Source: Tetrastigma voinierianum
Taxonomy: Eukaryota; Streptophyta; Magnoliopsida; Vitales; Vitaceae
DNA length: 64,000 nucleotides
Direction of reading: 5' to 3'
Assembly: GCA_016808115.1 (NCBI GenBank)
Contig: JAEQBH010004429.1
Location: 62,001-126,000 of the forward strand
The translations under genes and the position numbers were made by a program. Under the pieces are notes generated by a model. That model was not told the DNA's origin and did no database searches. It was given only the letters and a program-made list of their open reading frames with translations. Of the stretch, positions 58,660-64,000 are shown piece after piece (position 1 is the stretch's first letter; each line of letters opens with the position of its first letter).

Positions 58660-59040
58660 TAGGCCTGATAGTCATTCACGCACTATCCGCTTTTAATGTT
58701 TCGGCCACTCAAGCATTATCTACATGGGCCGATAGTCATTTATCGCGCCATCCGAGTTTTTAATATCACCTCGCTTAGATGTTATTCGGCATCGGCCTGA
58801 CAGTCACGCATTACGCCATCCGAGCTTTGAATATCGACCGCTGATGAGTATCTCATACAAACGGACAGTCATTTATCGCGCCATCCGCTTTTAATATCGG
58901 GACCAATTAGATGTTATCATATCGGGCCACAGTCATTTTTACTGCGCCATTCTGGTTATTACCGCTTAGATGTTATCTATATTGGGCCGGACAGTCATTT
59001 AATACACGCTTATCCGCTTTGAATATCGAATTTATAATGG
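58660..59040. repeat. Tandem repeat of about 65 bp, six units
   Basis: Each unit reads GGGCC-GACAGTCATTTATCG, CGCCATCCGCTTTTAATATC, then CCGCTTAGATGTTATCTAT. GTCATT/GTCACG landmarks fall near 58670, 58734, 58803, 58868, 58931 and 58992. Units differ by indels of a few bases. It lies directly 3' of the minus-strand integrase, in the pol-to-LTR interval where Tat/Ogre elements are known to generate tandem repeats. Confidence 0.9.
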
Positions 59041-59099
59041 ATGAGAAAAACCGACAAAAACATGTGTAAATATTTAATCATCTCTTTATCGAGCAATAC

Positions 59100-60000
59100 C
59101 TTTAAGATTTATTTACCTCCCACATTTAGCATGTGTTTCGTCAAGCTTGCCTAAAGCGTAAGATCCGACTCCGCTTCTGGCCGTAAGCTACAGATATGCG
59201 GTCCCTCCCAGCTAGGCAATCTTCCACCGCGGGTCGGCAAAGATTTTTAAATACCTTTCAGACTAAGTCTCCGCTGAACATCCGAGGCTTCACTGCCGCA
59301 CTTCAAGTGGCGCTCGGGTAGACGCTTACGCGGACCGACTCTCGCAGCTTCATAGATCGTGGTTCAGGTCCCTTGATCACCAACCCTCATATTTTCCCTA
59401 ATATATCACTCCTGATGGTAGGCATGCCAATTTAGGATTATAACCTTCCATCCCATAAGTAACCGCGCGGTGCGGATATGTCGTAGATCTGCGAGCTGTA
59501 GTTCTATGTTCAAAGCACTCTTGGGAGTTTCATCCACCCATTTACCTTTAGCCGAATCCAACTCAGCTGCAGAACAGGTTTTGTTGCAGGCTTCGCTATC
59601 CATCGCTTCCAGATATCAGGCGAGTACATATTCTTATTTTCACCCACAAAAAACATGCCACCTCTGCCAATCGTGTCATCACGGATACGACGATCTAGTG
59701 GATGCCGGAACGACAAACAATATTTTCTTTCCAGATAAATCGGTAAACATCCCCGTCTCGATCGACAGAGAAGGCCTCGACTTCACCATTTATCAAATAG
59801 TTAGTCGCCACTAACAATAATTTCTTCTCGAGTCGGCGTCGCGAATGGTCCGACTATATCACCCCCTATCAGCGCGCCGCGGCTTTTCGAGATGGAGATC
59901 GACTTGGTAATCGGCAGGTGATTTCGCATCGAGTTAGTCGCTGGCAACGATCATATTTTTTTGCATAATCAAGTACGCCTGGGCTTTCATGGTCACAATA
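59100..60000 (-). pseudogene. Tat-lineage Ty3/gypsy integrase, heavily decayed
   Basis: Minus-strand integrase pieces in order: the end of the HHCC zinc region DYAKKYDRCQR (59941-59975), GGDIVGPFATPTREE at the start of the catalytic core (59822-59870), a degraded core with GMFFVGENKNMYSPD (about 59640-59670), ANKTCSAAELDSAKGKWVDE, then RTARLLMGWKVIILNW (59406-59545). The peptide order matches the Tat/Ogre integrase. Shifts occur every 50-100 bp. No catalytic triad can be reconstructed. Confidence 0.78.
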
Positions 60001-60279
60001 AGACTTCGAAAAGTGAGCCCGCCGCTCGATGGTTTCCATATTCTCATGCGCCGGCTAAACATGATAATGGCCAATAAAACTGGCATCAACATTTTAGATA
60101 CTGACCGCCAGGATTCAACAATCGACCCGATCAAGGAAACTCACCGACTCAGACTCAGACCATGGGGCCTGATTCTTCTACTGTGGAGTTCCCCGTGTCG
60201 ACAACAGACATGTGGTCCTTCCCACGAGGGGGATGGACTCTCCCACCCGCTCACTGGGAGGGAGATAGAGGAAAATCCA

Positions 60280-60720
60280 TCATGTGATCGCAGAATATCA
60301 GCTTCATTATCAAGGCAGAGGCTCACCGCGCCTAAGGTATATGTTTATCATTCAAATTCCATGGTATATGTTCCAGCTTCCATATCAAAACCCGCCAAGC
60401 ATGCTTTCTACCTCGAGACATATTTTCGCATTCTGTGGGTCTCTGATTCAATTTTCGCTGACTCGCCTGATCACTGTTAATCGGGAGTCACTCTAATCAA
60501 GAGCTGTTTAAGAGATACAACGATAACCAACACTCTGATAAAAGGGTCATATTCGATTCATTATTGTGGCAAGCTCAACCGATTGTTTGCCGATTCTTTC
60601 CCTACCAGGATTTAACCAGAGACCAAATCCCATTCCGCTTTGCCTTCGACGCCTCATTTCACATTATGTCCACTAATTCGAGTTCTTAGGTGTGTTTTAG
60701 ACTTGTGGATTTCAACAATG
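60280..60720 (-). pseudogene. Tat-lineage RNase H remnant
   Basis: Minus strand, upstream of the integrase as expected: DPQNAKICLEVESMLGGF and KLEHIPWNLND (about 60350-60460) resemble the last helix of RNase H with the 'HIPREENxxAD' motif, followed by DNEADILRS. The RT that should lie at 60.7-61.3 kb could not be read. Confidence 0.55.
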
Positions 60721-61379
60721 AAGCTCGCTAACACCGCCCCATTTTTCGATAGCCTCGTTTGTACCGATGCCGCATCGCTTTAGTTCGATCGCCAATGTGC
60801 CATTCTACCGCAGAAATCAGCTATGGCGTGTTTCGAAAGTGGAATAGGTGTTGGGTACCACAATAGATGTGCTCGGGAAATATACGAGCTTTTAGTCGCT
60901 ATTCGAGGCTAAGGTCGCTTTGTTCGCTGTGACTATACCGTTTCAACCTGCCAGGATTTGTCACGTGAGAACACCGCTTCACTTATGTTGCTATTTTCTT
61001 GAATAAGTAATAATTTCATCGCTACCGACCGCCAAATATACAAAAAGTGTCTCACTAGTGTCCCACTAGTAAGACCGTGGCTTCGCCAAGCACCGCTTTT
61101 GACGATCGTGACTTTCTTTTCATTCCATCCGCCTGCTTCGGGCTTCTCGAGGACGCAGTGCGGTTTTCCAGGGAAGTCTACGGGACTGTGAAATAAACCG
61201 CCTTAAGGCCGCTAACTCGTCACTGGAATCGTTGTATCCCCTCTAGAGCTGGGGAGTCGAGATCTAAAATAAATAAGCTCAGAGGGTCGTCTCTATTCAG
61301 AGGCTGCCCCTTACCCTAATCTCTAATCTTTAATCTGCTGAACAGATCCTAACCTAGTCTCTGGATGCTACTAAAATCA

Positions 61380-64000
61380 CTTAATCACTCAAAATTTATC
61401 TTTCATGGTTGCTTTCAAAATTCTTGGGCAAGCCTATAAACATTTTAATATTTAACAAAATACATTTAAGCAAATAGCTGCATCCAGTTTTTAAATTGAT
61501 TTTCATAAAAATAGATGTTCGTGAGCAAATTGTTTTTTACAAATATTAATATCCAAAAGACAACATGAAATGATGCATATGCCTGAGCATACCGGGAATT
61601 TCCTTTATGACTCGACGCCCCCGATCTGGTCCGCTTTCGATCACGCATTCATTCCCATCGCGCATTGGTAAACAATACGCTAAGCATTTTCATGCTTAGT
61701 GGTTCTATACAACCATTCCAGTTTTCGTTTAAATCACATTATGCAATTTAACACCAAAAAACTTGCAACTATGGATGATCAATAATATTATAAATACGAT
61801 ACATATACTTTGTTATATATATACAATAAATTATAGTTCATCGAATATCCCATAAATACATTTTCAATCAATATTTCACACCAAATCAATTCGGGCACGA
61901 TGCTCACATATTCAATCTTCACGGATCTAATCAACTCCCAAAATCAATTCCATGGCGCCAATCAAACGCTTATGCCAATCAATCCGCTTATGCCCTAATC
62001 ACTTAACCTATGTTCGATATACAGATATCAGTCACCGGCACGCCCCTACCGGCCAGGTGCCAAGATTTATATTATTATAACATGATTGCCCGTCGGGGTC
62101 ACGGGATCAAGTTATAAACAATCAAAGTAACGACGCACGATACGGTCCCCGCCGGTCGATCAAGCACACATCAATACAATAGTTCGCTAGCATCGCTATT
62201 TTGACCTCATTGGTATACCAATCTATCCTTAACGCGAATAAATCTAAGCAATATCTGGCCATGCTGTCTCAAATCCTTTATAAAGAAAATATAGCACATT
62301 ATGCACATTAGATAAACATTTATTTTCAATAATCATGCAATTTTTATAAGCAAACATTTCACAATCATTTTTCTCAAATTAACAACCTAATGTGAATATG
62401 CTTAAACAAATGACAAAACTGAAATTATAATAGGAGTCTCAGAGAACAACCAGCATTTTGCACTTTGATTCCAACTTTGGAATCTAAATCCCACGGCCTC
62501 TTCTCCCTGCCAAATTCTTTGTTCCAAAACTATATTAAAAAGAAATTAATATTATTCATGTGTACTAGTAGTTTTGGTTAGGGATTCACTCGGAGTTTAA
62601 TATGAGTTCCAAATTCATTAGGATATATAGATGGATTCTTGACTCACAATGGGCTTCCATAGAGTCCAAGAACACCCAAATCGGAGTTCTAAGAAGGAGT
62701 TATGACCTTCAAGCTCTGAGGTCATACGTAGTCAAATCCTCGAATCGACGAGCCGACCTGACCCGGACGAGCTTGGATCTATCACCTCGGTCAAACATCT
62801 TCTATCCTCCTCAGAATATGAAAGTATTCTTGACTCAATGGGCTATAGAGTCCAAGAACACCCGAAACGGAAGTTCGATTTAAGAAGATATGACCTCTGG
62901 TGGTCAGCGCGTAGTCAACTCGACGAGTCGACCCGGAATCGACGAGCTCGACCCGCCCCGACGAGCCTAATCAACACTCCGTTTGACATCTAATATCCTC
63001 CTCAGGCATATAACTATTCTTGGCTCAATGGGCTTCCATAGAGTCCAAGAACAATTCGAACGAGTTCAAAATGGTGAGATATGCACCTTCCGTTGAGGTC
63101 ATGCGCAGTCAACCCCACGAGTCGACCGAACTAACGAGCTGAGATGACCTCGGTAAACTTGGCTGCCCACTAAATCGGAGTTCAAACGAAGAAGAGGACT
63201 CCTCTCCGAAGTTGGAGGTTTCGCGTAGTCAACCCTCGACAGAGTCACCTTGAACTGACGAGTTGAGATGACCTCGGTAAACTTGGTCTATCACCTCGGT
63301 CTGACATCTACTAGCCTACTCAGGCTATGAGATCGCATTCTTGACTCAATGGGATTTCCATGAGTCTAATAACACCGAATCGGAGTTCAAACTAAGAGAT
63401 ACACCTTCCGTCGGAGGTCATGCGTAGGTCAACCTCGACGAGTCGACCGAACTGACGAGTTGAGATGTAATTCCTCGGTGTTCCTTGGCTCCATCACCCG
63501 GTCTGACATTTGCTACGCCTACTCAGTCATATATAATGTATTCTTGACTCAATGGGCTTTCCATAGAGTCTAAGAACACTTAACTTAGGTTCAAACAAAG
63601 GAGATATGACCCCTCCTTCAAGTCGAGGTCACGCGCAGTCAACCTCGACTAGTTGATCCGAACCGACGAGCTGACCTATCCTCGGACGAGCCGAGCTCTA
63701 CAGACGAGCTGAGCTCACAGACAAGGTCTACTGACTCCTTTGCATAGAGCCCGCCACCGACTCGCTGCATGAGGTCCGCCGACTCCTCCGCTGACGAATT
63801 TCCATGACCCACCTCTCACCCACCTGACCTGCTCGTAAAGAAAAGACCATAACTCGTCCACAGAGGTCCGAATTGAGAAACTAAAGCCTAACATCAAGTT
63901 CACTGATGTGGCCACAATTCTTACTAAAAGGGACTCACCACCAAATTACCTTGGCTTTCACCAAAATCTGCCTATGTCCTGGTTTAATGCTGCATCACCA
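61380..64000 (-). mobile_element. Second Tekay-like LTR, cut by the window end
   Basis: Left limit approximate. It shares with 3325-6450 a GACGCCCCC phrase (61613), an AT-rich middle, TATGAGTTCCAA (62599; 4601 in the other), and the 195-bp tandem units (62630-63700), followed by AAAAGACCATAACT, GTCCGAATTGAGAAA and GCCTAACATCAAG (63838-63900; 5745-5810 in the other). A middle section with CGGCACGCCCCTACCGGCC (62038-62056) differs. No primer-binding site was found at its left edge. Confidence 0.75.
62630..63700. repeat. 195-bp tandem repeats in the second Tekay-like LTR
   Basis: The landmark TTCTTGACTCAATGGG or a close variant occurs at about 62635, 62829, 63012, 63338 and 63540; a partial unit (CCACTAAATCGGAGTTCAAA) sits near 63165. 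The period is about 180-200 bp, with the same internal order of phrases as the array at 4630-5545. Confidence 0.9.

Noticed and set aside
3325..64000. The two Tekay-like LTRs as the two ends of one 60-kb element
   Set aside because: The left LTR is a 5' LTR whose body runs toward position 1 on the minus strand, so its partner must lie left of the window. Host genes lie between the two LTRs.

Overview
This is a nuclear genome window from a repeat-rich plant, almost certainly a eudicot. The evidence is GT-AG introns, a plastid-type MATE transporter with 13 exons, a DREB2-type AP2 gene with the usual intron just after the start codon, plant retrotransposon lineages (Tekay, Tat/Athila, Copia, L1), plant hAT transposons and long (TA)n runs. 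Only two host genes are visible. Most of the rest is nested, decayed mobile DNA.  LAYOUT. 1-3324: gag-protease-RT-RNaseH of a Tekay-like Ty3/gypsy element on the minus strand. Its 5' LTR lies at 3325 to about 6450 and contains five tandem units of about 195 bp. About 6.45-12.9 kb: AT-rich DNA with one plant-mobile-domain fossil. 12.9-15.6 kb: an LTR followed by a Tat/Athila-style primer-binding site; the LTR carries about 17 tandem units holding paired TGTCGCGACA palindromes upstream of a TATA box. About 16.8-25.3 kb: a decayed hAT element with a BED/DUF659/hAT-dimer transposase gene on the minus strand, split by a 2.8 kb solo LTR (18827-21659). 25944-45423: an apparently intact MATE gene (561 codons, plus strand, DTX45-like). 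Its introns hold an L1 fragment, a Copia element split by a complete hAT element (34256-38763, 8-bp target duplication TTCCTAAC), a Copia LTR-LTR remnant, a minisatellite, further Copia pieces and a partial copy of exon 11. 46934-48436: a DREB2-like gene on the minus strand, with an in-frame stop and a frameshift. 52331-55618: a second copy of the palindrome-rich LTR, probably a solo LTR with AAGGT flanks. 55.6-61.3 kb: very decayed Ty3/gypsy DNA with a minus-strand Tat integrase/RNaseH and a 65-bp tandem repeat. About 61.4 kb to the end: a second Tekay-like LTR with the same 195-bp repeats.  HOW THE PARTS RELATE. The MATE and DREB2-like genes converge tail to tail, 1.5 kb apart. The transposons show a readable order of insertion: Copia into MATE intron 7, then hAT into the Copia; and hAT next to the MATE promoter, then an LTR element into that hAT.  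MOST UNUSUAL SIGNAL. The two palindrome-dyad arrays at 13.1-14.1 kb and 52.5-54.1 kb hold 10-bp palindromes in pairs at nearly fixed spacing: 20-21 bp in one copy, exactly 19 bp in twelve pairs of the other. Both lie directly upstream of the conserved TATA box of the LTR. They look like a built-up promoter or enhancer module of a retrotransposon family. All boundaries given with 'about' are estimates by eye.
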